A stretch of 49,119 nt of DNA from DAOVVL01 sp965603095 (GTDB lineage Bacteria; Pseudomonadota; Alphaproteobacteria; Rhodospirillales; Magnetovibrionaceae), in contig CBFDBQ010000005.1 of NCBI GenBank assembly GCA_965603095.1, forward strand, positions 1 through 49,119, read 5' to 3'. The notes beneath the pieces were generated by a model. It was given only the letters and a program-made list of their open reading frames with translations, had not been told where the DNA came from and searched no databases. Position 1 is the first letter of the stretch, and each line of letters opens with the position of its first letter. Shown piece by piece: positions 33,098 to 42,242 of the stretch. Both the position numbers and the translations under genes were made by a program.

Positions 33098-34855
33098 ATG
33101 GATCATGATTACCGCAACCTGATTATGGCAATAGCCCTTTCCGGACTTATCCTTCTGGGCTGGGAAGCGATGTTCCCAACCCCCGAAGCACCACCCGAAG
33201 TAGCAACCGCAACATCCACAATGGCGCCAAGCCCAACAAGCACCGCACCAAGCCCGGGCGGCGATGTGTCAGCACCTAGTGCGGCGACATCTGGTGTTGA
33301 GGTTCCGGGTGGACAGACATCTGTCGTGACAACGGGCGTTAATTCCATTGAAGGGCTACTAGCCCAGAGCAAACGCATAAAAATTAATTCAAACGGTATT
33401 AGCGGGTCTATTTCACTTAGCGGTGGACGCATGGATGATGTGATTTTGAACAATTACAACGTCAAACTGCACGAAGAAAACAACAAGGTTCGTGTTTTCT
33501 CGCCTAAAGGTCAGGTTGGATCATACTTTGCCGAATATGGTTGGGTTGGCAAAGGCTTTGGTGCCGGGCAATTACCCGGTACAGATACACCGTGGCAGAC
33601 AAACGATAGAACTTTAAATGAAAACAGCCCTGTTACCCTAACGTGGGATAACGGAAATGGCCTTAAATTTAGCCGCACCATTTCTATTGATTCTGATTTC
33701 ATGTTTAACATTACCCAAACGGTGGAAAATAATTCAGGCCAGCCAATTACACTTAACCCATACGCGCTAATTTCACGCTGGGGAACACCGGATGTTACCG
33801 GGTTCTTTATTTTGCATGAAGGCCTGCTCGGCGTGCTTGACGGAACCCTGACCGAAATTGATTACAGCGATTTGGTTGACGAAGGCGCATCCAAGGCGCC
33901 AACCACCGGTGGCTGGGTTGGAATAACCGATAAATATTGGCTAGCGGCGCTTGTGCCCGACCAAAAAATGCCAGTCGAGACCCGCTTTGTTCATCGTAAC
34001 GATGCGGGCATTGATAAATACCAAACAGATTTTCTTGGCGGTTCTGTAGTTATTCAGCCGGGTGGATCAACATCTAGCAATAGCCGTCTTTTTGCAGGGG
34101 CCAAAGAAGTAACGCTGCTTGATCGTTATACCGACAAAGAAGATGTTGCCCGTTTTGACTTGGCAGTTGATTTTGGTTGGTTTTATTTCATGACCAAACC
34201 AATTTTTTATGCGCTTAATTTTTTCCACAGCGCATTGGGTAATTATGGTCTTGGCATTTTGTTGCTGACCGTGATGATTAAACTTGTGTTTTTCCCATTG
34301 GCCAACAAATCTTATAAAGCCATGGCCAAGATGCGTGAGCTGCAACCAGAAATAAAAATTTTGCAGGAACGCTACAAAGAAGACAAAACACAGCTTAACC
34401 AACAAATGATGGCGCTTTATAAAAAGAAGGGTGCAAACCCTGCGGCTGGTTGCCTGCCTATTGTTGTTCAGATACCAGTATTTTTTGCGCTTTATAAAGT
34501 TTTGTTTGTAACCATCGAAATGCGCCATGCTCCATTTTATGGATGGATACAAGATCTTTCAGCGCCCGACCCAACCACACTTTTCAATCTGTTCGGATTG
34601 ATACCGTGGACCCCGCCAGATTTTTTAATGATTGGTATCTGGCCTTTGATGATGGGCATTTCAATGTTCCTGCAACAAAAGCTTAACCCACAGCCAACTG
34701 ACCCAATACAGGCTAAGGTGTTTATGTTCTTGCCCATATTCTTTACTTTCCTTTTGGCACCATTCCCTGCCGGTTTAGTTATTTATTGGGCATGGAACAA
34801 TACGCTTTCCATACTCCAACAATGGACAATCATGAAACGCATGGGCGTTAAATAG
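33098..34855 (+). CDS. yidC: Membrane protein insertase YidC
   Basis: YidC/Oxa1 insertase of 585 residues. A first membrane helix (about 5-25) is followed by a proline/serine/threonine-rich linker and a large periplasmic beta-domain (about 90-330, with GWVGITDKYWLAALVPD), then the five-helix core (NYGLGILLLTVMIKLVFFPL and PAAGCLPIVVQIPVFFALYK, with conserved R in MRELQPEIK). The length and long periplasmic domain are normal for proteobacteria. Only five bases after yidD, so same transcript. Confidence 0.97.
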   Translation: MDHDYRNLIMAIALSGLILLGWEAMFPTPEAPPEVATATSTMAPSPTSTAPSPGGDVSAPSAATSGVEVPGGQTSVVTTGVNSIEGLLAQSKRIKINSNGISGSISLSGGRMDDVILNNYNVKLHEENNKVRVFSPKGQVGSYFAEYGWVGKGFGAGQLPGTDTPWQTNDRTLNENSPVTLTWDNGNGLKFSRTISIDSDFMFNITQTVENNSGQPITLNPYALISRWGTPDVTGFFILHEGLLGVLDGTLTEIDYSDLVDEGASKAPTTGGWVGITDKYWLAALVPDQKMPVETRFVHRNDAGIDKYQTDFLGGSVVIQPGGSTSSNSRLFAGAKEVTLLDRYTDKEDVARFDLAVDFGWFYFMTKPIFYALNFFHSALGNYGLGILLLTVMIKLVFFPLANKSYKAMAKMRELQPEIKILQERYKEDKTQLNQQMMALYKKKGANPAAGCLPIVVQIPVFFALYKVLFVTIEMRHAPFYGWIQDLSAPDPTTLFNLFGLIPWTPPDFLMIGIWPLMMGISMFLQQKLNPQPTDPIQAKVFMFLPIFFTFLLAPFPAGLVIYWAWNNTLSILQQWTIMKRMGVK

Positions 34856-34886
34856 ACAAGCACATCTGTGCAAATGGAAATGCTCA

Positions 34887-35576
34887 ATGACCGAGTCCAA
34901 ACCAGGGGCACTAAACCCAATGGAAGAATTCAAGCCCGACGAGGTTGAATTTGGGCGCGTGCTATTTTCTGGTGAGTGCACTTTCATGCTTGGTGCTGCT
35001 GGGCTTGACCAAATACCCGAAACAGAGCTTCCCGAAATTGCTTTTGCCGGACGTTCCAATGTAGGTAAATCATCGCTGATAAATGCGCTGACCAACCGCA
35101 ATGCATTGGCCCGCACATCACACACCCCGGGCCGTACCCAGCAAATAAATTTTTTCGATTTGGCAGGGCGTATTACAATTGGTGATTTGCCCGGATATGG
35201 CTATGCCCGTGCTCCAAAAGATCAAGTTGCCAAGTGGACCAGCATGGTAAATGGGTACCTAAAAGGGCGCAGGCAACTGGTTCGGGTAATGCTATTGATA
35301 GATGCCCGTCACGGCATCAAAGATGTTGACCGCAGAGTCATGAAGATGCTCGACGAAGCCGCGGTCAGCTATCAGGTGGTGCTAACCAAGGCTGACAAAA
35401 TAAAAGAAAAAGAACGCACCCGCGTTATGGATAAAACCACAACCGAGCTATCCAGCCATATTGCGGCCTATCCATTTATTCATCTTTGCAGTTCGCACAA
35501 AGGGGCAGGCATAGGGGCCCTTAGGGCCGACATAGGGCGCATGGCCAAAGATGCCAAAGATAATAGATCAGCATAG
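34887..35576 (+). CDS. engB: GTP-binding protein EngB (YihA/YsxC)
   Basis: Ribosome-assembly GTPase of 229 residues with the GTPase motifs in order: G1 GRSNVGKSSL, G2 threonine in TSHTPGRTQ, G3 DLPGYG and G4 TKADKIKEK. An acidic N-terminal extension of about 45 residues precedes the GTPase domain, as in other alphaproteobacterial members. It follows yidC by 31 bases and precedes argB. Confidence 0.95.
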   Translation: MTESKPGALNPMEEFKPDEVEFGRVLFSGECTFMLGAAGLDQIPETELPEIAFAGRSNVGKSSLINALTNRNALARTSHTPGRTQQINFFDLAGRITIGDLPGYGYARAPKDQVAKWTSMVNGYLKGRRQLVRVMLLIDARHGIKDVDRRVMKMLDEAAVSYQVVLTKADKIKEKERTRVMDKTTTELSSHIAAYPFIHLCSSHKGAGIGALRADIGRMAKDAKDNRSA

Positions 35577-35621
35577 TTCCTAGTAGCTAATCAGCAAAAA
35601 ATATTGTAATTTGCCGAAATC

Positions 35622-36542
35622 ATGAGCAAAGACAATGAAATATCACTTAACAAAACCCATGAAGAATGGCTGTCACAGGCGGCAACTCTGTCTGAAGCGT
35701 TGCCCTATATGCGGCGTTATTCGGGTGAAAGCCTGGTCATAAAATATGGCGGCCATGCCATGGGTGATGATGCACTGGCGAAGCTTTTTGCCCGGGATGT
35801 GGTATTGCTGCGTCAAATTGGGGCCAACCCGGTGGTTGTTCATGGTGGCGGACCGCAAATTGGCGAGATGTTAAAAAAATTAAAAATCGAAAGCGAATTT
35901 ATTCAAGGCCTCAGGGTTACCGATAAGGAAACCGTTGACGTTGTGGAAATGGTCTTGGCCGGAAGTATAAACAAACACATTGTTTCGCAAATAAATGCCC
36001 AAGGTGGATTTGCTGTGGGCCTTTCAGGCAAAGACGGTAATCTTATAAAAGCAGAAAAATTACGGCGCACCATGCGCGACCCGGATTCAAATATTGAGCG
36101 CATTCTAGACCTTGGTCTGGTTGGTGAGCCAAAAGAAATTACTCCACATATTTTGGATAATTTTGAAGAATCTGACATCACCCCGGTTATTGCCCCCATT
36201 GGTTCGGGGCCAAAAGGTGAAACCCTTAACATCAATGCCGATACCGCGGCGGGTGCCATAGCAGGCGCAATTAACGCCAAGCGTTTATTGATGTTAACCG
36301 ACGTTGTTGGTGTGTTGGATACAACCGGTAAATTAATACCAGCGTTAACTGCGTCTGAAGCACGCAAGCTTATTAAAAATGGAACCATCGAAGGCGGCAT
36401 GATACCCAAGGTCGAAACCTGTCTCAAAGCCATTGATGAAGGCGTTGAAGCGGCTGTAATTATTGATGGGCGGGTTCCCCATGCGCTGATACTGGAACTA
36501 TTTACCGAACACGGTGCCGGTACGTTAATTGAGGCTAATTAA
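35622..36542 (+). CDS. argB: Acetylglutamate kinase
   Basis: ArgB phosphorylates N-acetylglutamate, second step of arginine synthesis. Residues 1-25 precede the core, which starts with LVIKYGGHAM (K), followed by VVHGGGPQIG, the substrate segment GLRVTDKETVDVVEMVL and the ATP site SGKDGNLIKA, then NINADTAAGAIAGAINAKRL and MLTDVVGVLD. Length (306 residues) fits the arginine-inhibited, hexameric type with an N-terminal helix. Being part of the rpmH-yidC-engB block is an alphaproteobacterial trait. Confidence 0.97.
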   Translation: MSKDNEISLNKTHEEWLSQAATLSEALPYMRRYSGESLVIKYGGHAMGDDALAKLFARDVVLLRQIGANPVVVHGGGPQIGEMLKKLKIESEFIQGLRVTDKETVDVVEMVLAGSINKHIVSQINAQGGFAVGLSGKDGNLIKAEKLRRTMRDPDSNIERILDLGLVGEPKEITPHILDNFEESDITPVIAPIGSGPKGETLNINADTAAGAIAGAINAKRLLMLTDVVGVLDTTGKLIPALTASEARKLIKNGTIEGGMIPKVETCLKAIDEGVEAAVIIDGRVPHALILELFTEHGAGTLIEAN

Positions 36543-36550
36543 TATCCGCT

Positions 36551-38254
36551 TTAATACCCGCTGCGTGCCCTTATGCCACCAGCTTTAGGAAATAAACGTT
36601 TGTGCTTGCTCATATCAAACTTTTTGATATTGGCATCAGGCTTGCCAAACAAATAGCCTTGGGCATAATTAATTCCGGCCTTGCGCACAAAATCCAACCC
36701 TTCTTTGCTATCAACCATTTCAGCGACGGTTTCTATGGAAAGGTTTTTGCATAAGGTTGCCATTGATTCTAGTAACGCTTTACCGCGGCGGGCTTTTTGC
36801 GCTTCTTTTACCACCGGACCATCAATTTTTACCACGTCAACTTCGAGGCTCATCAAATAGCCGAAGCTAGCCGCACCTGCACCAAAATCATCCAAACAAA
36901 CGTGATAACGTTTTTTACGCAACGACTGGATAAAATTATTGGCTGCTTCAAGATCTTCCATCTTGGACGATTCTGTTATTTCAAACAAAAGCCTGCCTTC
37001 GGCCCATGGGTTTTCTTTTAGCATGTTGCTCAGCTGTTCGACATATTTTTGGTTAAAAACTGACTGACCGGAAATATTGACCGCGATAGATGATTTTGAA
37101 TTGCGTGGGGTTTTATTTAACCAATCAAGCCCCTTTTGTGCCACCGCCATATCAAATTCTGAAATCATGCCGGTTTCTTCGGCCATGGTAATAAGCTCAA
37201 ACGGCGATACGCCAGGCTCAAACCGGGTTAGGGCCTCATAATGGTGAATTTCACCTGTTTGCACCTCGACGATGGGGTGAAACACCAAGTGAAAGTTTCC
37301 TTCGGCAACGGTGGATTTAAATTTTGTTACTTTGTCAGCGGCATCTGAAACAAGGCTTGAAAGATTTGTCGAAAGAGAATGAATATCAAAGCTTTCATCA
37401 GAATCTTTGAATTTATTAATGGCATATAACAAACCATTGGCTAAGTCTTCATCGCTAATGGCATCTGCGTCGGCGTCCATAGTTGCCGATTGAACTTCAA
37501 TACCTTTTCCTTCGGGGTCAAAATCTTTGGCGACCCCGGAAAGTTGCTCTTTAAGATTTTTTACATCAAGGTCCTGGCCATGAACGATACCAAATTTACC
37601 ATCATCTAATTGTGCCGCTGAATCGCCATCAACCGAATTGGCGCGCAGATATACACCAAGAGTTTTATTAAGATTAGCCGCTTCCTCTTCTTCGAGATTG
37701 TCTTCCAATGTAGAAAGGGCCGGCATATTAATCATGGTCAGCTTGGTGTCATCGCCCTTGCCTTTGGCGGCCTTTAATTTACCGCCCAGAACATCGGCAA
37801 ACGAATCTGCATCATAAAGATTGGTTTCACCAACCCGCTGATGACCACTGGGGGTAAGGCCCGCTGATTGACGCTTGCTAATACGCATGGCGAGAAAATA
37901 ATGCCTGCCAAGGTCTTCCATAAAATACCCGGCAAACGCAATGGGCAGTCCCGCAGCCCCCTTGCCCTTGAAACGAAGCGCGACATCTTCTATCCGGCCT
38001 TTACGCCTGGCAACGCCAAGCAGGCTTTCCATCAGGGAATGGTCATCATCAAGAATAATGTCTTTTAGGCTCATGCCAGCCATTTGCTCCGCTGACTTGC
38101 CAACCAATCCCTGCCAAGGCCCGCCAGCAAAAACAACATTTTGTTCTTCGTCTACTTCCAACAGGAAATCAGCCCAACAAAAAGCAAGCGCGACAAAACG
38201 GTCGCGTTCGGTTTTTGCCGATTCTATCGGTTTAGATGCTGCTAGCTCAGCCAT
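36551..38254 (-). CDS. PAS-like / degenerate GGDEF / EAL cyclic-di-GMP phosphodiesterase
   Basis: Cytoplasmic protein of 567 residues. Residues about 20-130 look like a PAS domain (VFAGGPWQGLVGKSAEQMAG, with DIILDDDHSLMESL), about 150-250 a strongly degenerate GGDEF-like part (the usual GGDEF is at best DDGKFGIV), and 305-550 an EAL domain. Catalytic residues of active phosphodiesterases are present: E340 (EALTR), N393 (VNIS), E425 (FEITE), D455 and D456 (LDDFG), K476 (VVKID), E512 and Q532 (QGYLF). Loop 6 is slightly unusual (DFGAGAASFGYL). I infer c-di-GMP hydrolysis to pGpG, regulated by the PAS input. It is convergent with argB and its start faces the HAD gene, so it is a single-gene unit. 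Confidence 0.9.
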   Translation of the reverse strand: MAELAASKPIESAKTERDRFVALAFCWADFLLEVDEEQNVVFAGGPWQGLVGKSAEQMAGMSLKDIILDDDHSLMESLLGVARRKGRIEDVALRFKGKGAAGLPIAFAGYFMEDLGRHYFLAMRISKRQSAGLTPSGHQRVGETNLYDADSFADVLGGKLKAAKGKGDDTKLTMINMPALSTLEDNLEEEEAANLNKTLGVYLRANSVDGDSAAQLDDGKFGIVHGQDLDVKNLKEQLSGVAKDFDPEGKGIEVQSATMDADADAISDEDLANGLLYAINKFKDSDESFDIHSLSTNLSSLVSDAADKVTKFKSTVAEGNFHLVFHPIVEVQTGEIHHYEALTRFEPGVSPFELITMAEETGMISEFDMAVAQKGLDWLNKTPRNSKSSIAVNISGQSVFNQKYVEQLSNMLKENPWAEGRLLFEITESSKMEDLEAANNFIQSLRKKRYHVCLDDFGAGAASFGYLMSLEVDVVKIDGPVVKEAQKARRGKALLESMATLCKNLSIETVAEMVDSKEGLDFVRKAGINYAQGYLFGKPDANIKKFDMSKHKRLFPKAGGIRARSGY

Positions 38255-38436
38255 TGGTTTAGTGGTGCCCCCATTTCCCTACATTCTACATATTTGCAGG
38301 GTTGTATCCTTTATTTTTTAATACTTTAGCACGACCACCCGAATATACTACAATACCCAAATGGGGGAGAGTGTGCATAATTATAACTAAAAAACGGCCT
38401 GTTGGTCGCAAACTGCGGACATCCATAATAAAATCA

Positions 38437-39120
38437 ATGAAAAACAGCCCAAACCATGTAACCCCAGCTGAGGCCGAAACCTGGGTGTTTGATCTAGACA
38501 ACACGCTTTATTCTGGCGTTCACGGGCTGTTTGATCAAATAGACGCTCGCATGCAGGCGTATGTAGCTGAATTTCTGGGCCTGCCACCGGATGAAGCGCA
38601 CAAGGTACAAAAAAAATATTTCCGTGAATATGGCACAACGCTTAGGGGGATGATGGCCTGCCATAACATGGAAGCGGGACCGTTTCTTGAATATGTTCAC
38701 GATATTGATGTGGAGCTAATCCCCAAAGACATTGCCCTTGATGATGTTTTGCAAAAAATCAGCGGGCAAAAAATTATATTTACCAATGCCAGCCGCGAAC
38801 ACGCCGACCGCGTACTTGCCAGGTTGGGGGTGGCCCATCATTTTACCGGAATTTTTGATATCCGCGACGGTGGGTTTGTGCCCAAGCCCGAGCCGGCAAA
38901 ATACCACGAACTGGCCGATACTTTTAATTTTGATCCCAAAAAGGCCATAATGGTTGAAGATATGGCCCGCAATCTGGAGCCAGCCAAAGAAATGGGCATG
39001 GCCACCGTGTGGGTGCGAACCCAGACAGATTGCACCATATGCACAGAAGACCCATCGGGCGATCATGTGGATTTTGAAACCGACGATTTGGTGACATGGT
39101 TATCTAAGCTGGCTGTATAA
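38437..39120 (+). CDS. HAD-family hydrolase, pyrimidine 5'-nucleotidase (SDT1/YjjG-like) type
   Basis: HAD-superfamily phosphatase of about 227 residues. Motif I is WVFDLDNTLYSG, motif II the FTNASREHADRVL segment, motif III the lysine in GFVPKPEPAKYHEL and motif IV MVEDMARNLEPAKEMG. The layout with a small alpha-helical cap after motif I (LFDQIDARMQAYVAEFLG) matches pyrimidine 5'-nucleotidases. Start set to the ATG at 38437; the frame opens at 38302 but the upstream part is not family-like. It precedes dapD by about 100 bases; the same order is common in Rhodospirillales. Confidence 0.88.
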   Translation: MKNSPNHVTPAEAETWVFDLDNTLYSGVHGLFDQIDARMQAYVAEFLGLPPDEAHKVQKKYFREYGTTLRGMMACHNMEAGPFLEYVHDIDVELIPKDIALDDVLQKISGQKIIFTNASREHADRVLARLGVAHHFTGIFDIRDGGFVPKPEPAKYHELADTFNFDPKKAIMVEDMARNLEPAKEMGMATVWVRTQTDCTICTEDPSGDHVDFETDDLVTWLSKLAV

Positions 39121-39222
39121 ACTTTCTATTTAAGCTAACCATTTAAGGCGAATACTGGACTTGCGGCTGGTGCTGGATTATTGTGCCGACAACATTAAAC
39201 CAAGGAAAAAGACCGAAAAATC

Positions 39223-40071
39223 ATGAGCACCACTAATCTTGAGACTATTGTAAACGCTGCCTGGGAAGACCTCTCGGCCATCAATATTAAAACCACCGGC
39301 GATGTTCGCGATGCGGTGGAACGTACCATCAACCTGCTTGATGGTGGTGAAATTCGCGTTGCCGAACGCATTTCCCGTGGCAAGTGGAAAGTAAACGAAT
39401 GGGTCAAAAAAGCCGTTCTTCTTTCTTTTCGCCTAAACGACATGGCACCAATATCCGGTGGCCCAGATGGGGCTGAATGGTTTGACAAAGTGCCATCAAA
39501 ATTCAAGGGCTGGACTGAGGCCAATTGGCGCGAAGCTGGTATTCGTGCGGTTCCAAACTGTGTTGCACGCCGTGGTGCCTATATTGCGCCGGGCTGTGTG
39601 CTAATGCCATCGTTCGTAAACATTGGTGCCTATGTTGATAGCGGCACCATGGTCGATGGCTGGGCCACGGTTGGTTCATGTGCGCAAATTGGTAAAAACG
39701 TTCATCTTTCAGGCGGAGCAGGAATTGGTGGCGTGCTTGAGCCATTACAAGCCAGCCCAACCATCATTGAAGATGATTGCTTTATTGGAGCCCGCGCCGA
39801 AGTTGCCGAAGGTGTAATTGTCGAAGAAGGCTCAGTCCTTGGCATGGGTGTTTATATTTCTGCATCAACCAAGGTTGTGGACCGGGCAACTGGTGAAATT
39901 TATTTTGGTCGGGTTCCGGCTTATTCGGTTGTGGTTGCCGGTTCCATGCCGTCAGCCAAAGTAATGCCCGATGGCCAGCCTTCGCCTAGCCTTTACTGTG
40001 CGGTAATCGTAAAACGGGTTGATGAAAAAACCCGGGCTAAGACATCTATTAATGAGTTGTTACGGGATTAA
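39223..40071 (+). CDS. dapD: Tetrahydrodipicolinate N-succinyltransferase
   Basis: DapD adds succinyl from succinyl-CoA to tetrahydrodipicolinate in the lysine/meso-diaminopimelate pathway. The N-terminal helical domain is followed by the left-handed beta helix of hexapeptide repeats (NCVARRGAYIAPGCVLMPSF, then VNIGAYVDSGTMVDGWATVG). ARAEVAEGVIVEEGSVLGMG and YFGRVPAYSVVVAGSMPS are typical of the family. Length (282 residues) is normal. AAGGAAAAAG lies before the ATG. It precedes dapE by 21 bases. Confidence 0.97.
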   Translation: MSTTNLETIVNAAWEDLSAINIKTTGDVRDAVERTINLLDGGEIRVAERISRGKWKVNEWVKKAVLLSFRLNDMAPISGGPDGAEWFDKVPSKFKGWTEANWREAGIRAVPNCVARRGAYIAPGCVLMPSFVNIGAYVDSGTMVDGWATVGSCAQIGKNVHLSGGAGIGGVLEPLQASPTIIEDDCFIGARAEVAEGVIVEEGSVLGMGVYISASTKVVDRATGEIYFGRVPAYSVVVAGSMPSAKVMPDGQPSPSLYCAVIVKRVDEKTRAKTSINELLRD

Positions 40072-40092
40072 CCGTACGGCCAAGGGGGGCAC

Positions 40093-41262
40093 GTGACGGC
40101 CATAAACCTGATTGACCCGATTGAGTTAAGCCAAGCCTTAATACGTTGCCCCAGCGTCACCCCGGTTGATGCTGGCGCGCTGGCTGTGCTTGAAGGTGTG
40201 CTCGCGCCCATGGGTTTTAATTGCAACATTTTATCATTTTCCACTGCTGGAACCTCCGACGTTGATAACCTTTATGCCCGTTTGGGAAATTTGGGACATA
40301 ACCTTTGTTTTGCCGGACATACCGATGTAGTTCCCGTGGGCGACGAAAACGCATGGACCCACCCGCCCTTTGGTGCCGAAATAAAAGATAATGTTCTTTA
40401 CGGTCGTGGTGTGGTCGATATGAAATGCGCCATTGCCGCATTTGTTTCAGCAACATCCAAATTTATTTCAGAAAATGGAGCCGACTTTGGCGGATCAATT
40501 TCATTTCTTATTACCGGAGATGAAGAAGGCCCAGCCATAAACGGAACCAAAAAAGTTTTAAGCTGGATGGTTGATAACGGTGAAACTATGGATGGTTGCA
40601 TAGTTGGTGAACCAACCAACCCCGAAAGCCTTGGCCAGATGATAAAAATTGGCAGGCGCGGAAGCCTTAATGGCTACCTTCGGGTTATTGGCACCCAAGG
40701 TCACGTGGCCTATCCGCAAAATGCTGAAAACCCCATGCCCCGGTTGCTTAAAATGCTGAGCGCCATATGCGATGATACGCTTGATAATGGGACAGAATTT
40801 TTTCAACCATCAAACCTTGAGGTTACCTCGGTAGATGTGGGCAATTCCACAACCAACATAATTCCGGGTGAGACAACAGCGCGGTTTAACATACGGTTTA
40901 ACGATACACACAACGCTGACAGTTTAAAAAAATGGCTACGGGAAAAATTTGAAACAATTGGTGGTGAATACAGCTTGGATATTGAGGTTTCAGGTGAAGC
41001 ATTCATTACCCCGCCGGGCGTTCTATCCACGGTTATGTCAGAAGGTGTTAAAAAAATTACAGGCTTAACGCCTGAGTTAAGCACATCTGGTGGAACGTCT
41101 GATGCCAGATTTATAAAAAACCACTGTCCGGTTGCAGAGTTTGGATTAATAAACGCCACTGCACACAAAGTAGATGAAAGCGCCACCATTGAAGACATCC
41201 AAAAACTAACCGAAATATATTTCGAGATGATTAGTGGATTTTTCAAAAGCGTGGAAAAGTGA
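40093..41262 (+). CDS. dapE: Succinyl-diaminopimelate desuccinylase
   Basis: DapE removes succinate from N-succinyl-LL-diaminopimelate, a di-zinc peptidase of the M20 family. Metal ligands are seen in CFAGHTDVVPVGD (H, D), VVDMKCAIAAF, ITGDEEGPAINGT (E, E) and the late histidine in NATAHKVDESA. Length (389 residues) is normal. Start is GTG at 40093 with AGGGGGG before it. The stop overlaps the next gene's GTG start (GTGA). Confidence 0.97.
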   Translation: MTAINLIDPIELSQALIRCPSVTPVDAGALAVLEGVLAPMGFNCNILSFSTAGTSDVDNLYARLGNLGHNLCFAGHTDVVPVGDENAWTHPPFGAEIKDNVLYGRGVVDMKCAIAAFVSATSKFISENGADFGGSISFLITGDEEGPAINGTKKVLSWMVDNGETMDGCIVGEPTNPESLGQMIKIGRRGSLNGYLRVIGTQGHVAYPQNAENPMPRLLKMLSAICDDTLDNGTEFFQPSNLEVTSVDVGNSTTNIIPGETTARFNIRFNDTHNADSLKKWLREKFETIGGEYSLDIEVSGEAFITPPGVLSTVMSEGVKKITGLTPELSTSGGTSDARFIKNHCPVAEFGLINATAHKVDESATIEDIQKLTEIYFEMISGFFKSVEK

Positions 41263-41831
41263 TTGTAACACAAAAAACAGCTAATGCGGTTCTGGGTGCA
41301 TTGAAACTAGCGCGTTTCGATGTTTCAGGGCTAAAACTTATGGATGCCAGCCGGGATGGATTTTTTAATTCGTTCTGGGCGGCGACTATTATTGCCCCGT
41401 TCTTTATGCTTTTTCTGGGTCTTAAATGGCAAGCTGGTTTTGTTGAAGCCGACATTATTCGTTTTGTCACAGTCGAAGTCGCGGTCTATGTAATATCGTG
41501 GGTGCTATTTCCAATTGTTATGATAGACGTGTGCAAACATTTTGGCTGGCAATCAAATTATTTTGCATATGGAACCGCGCGCAACTGGACGGTTTTAATA
41601 CAAAATTCGCTTTACCTGCCCATAGCTATGGCCGATGTTACCGGACTATTAGAAGTATCTTCCAGCGCACCGTTGTTGCAAATAGTATTTATTTACATGC
41701 TTATTTACAGTTGGTTTGTGGCCCGTGGGGCATTAGGAATATCAGGCTTGGCCGCAACCGGGGTTGTCGCGCTGGATCTTGTGATTGCCATACTTATAAA
41801 TATTCCAGCCGATTTATTGCTTAACGGCTAA
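41259..41831 (+). CDS. Conserved-looking membrane protein of unknown function
   Basis: Unrecognised integral membrane protein of 190 residues. A charged N-terminal region with RFDVSGLKLMDASRDGFFNSF precedes four to five hydrophobic helices (about 38-55, 67-88, 107-128, 135-152, 160-183). A Yip1-like arrangement is possible but not provable. The start is GTG overlapping the dapE stop by four bases, so it is translated with dapD-dapE. Such a coupled membrane gene next to dapE suggests a link to cell-wall precursor or amino-acid metabolism, which is inference only. Confidence 0.75.
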   Translation: MIVTQKTANAVLGALKLARFDVSGLKLMDASRDGFFNSFWAATIIAPFFMLFLGLKWQAGFVEADIIRFVTVEVAVYVISWVLFPIVMIDVCKHFGWQSNYFAYGTARNWTVLIQNSLYLPIAMADVTGLLEVSSSAPLLQIVFIYMLIYSWFVARGALGISGLAATGVVALDLVIAILINIPADLLLNG

Positions 41832-41849
41832 GGACTACATTGGGCCAAG

Positions 41850-42224
41850 CTACATTGGTAAAGGCATACCGAAGTAAGATAAAAGCACACCCAAACCAAG
41901 CATCATTATTATCATTGGTGATGTAAGCACGCCAATCACGCTTAAAATTATTGCCGCTATGCCCCAACCGATCTGTCCGATAAAAAGTGCAATAACACCC
42001 AGCACCAACGCTAACGGTACAAAAAATATCGACCACATAAAAATACTTATCACACCAAATATTACCGCGATAATTCCAAGTATAGGGGGGTTATCGCGAG
42101 GTGGCTGCCTAGACGATGGCCCGCCACGCGCCTCGTCTTGATTAATGTCTTGAATATTGTCTTGCTCGACATTTTTACCAGTGTTGAGGGTGGCTATGGT
42201 TTGGTCTTCGGGTTTGTCATTCAT
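41850..42224 (-). CDS. Small membrane protein with disordered N-terminus
   Basis: Protein of 124 residues. Residues 1-45 are polar and probably disordered (DKPEDQTIATLNTGKN, then GGPSSRQPPRDNPP); residues about 46-124 form three hydrophobic helices rich in glycine and isoleucine (ILGIIAVIFGVISIFMWSIF, VLGVIALFIGQIGWGIAAII, MIIMMLGLGVLLSYFG). It resembles the DUF4190-type small membrane proteins but I cannot assign it. It follows truA on the same strand by 18 bases and may be co-transcribed with it. Confidence 0.7.
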   Translation of the reverse strand: MNDKPEDQTIATLNTGKNVEQDNIQDINQDEARGGPSSRQPPRDNPPILGIIAVIFGVISIFMWSIFFVPLALVLGVIALFIGQIGWGIAAIILSVIGVLTSPMIIMMLGLGVLLSYFGMPLPM

Positions 42225-42242
42225 CTAAAAATTATATCCTAC

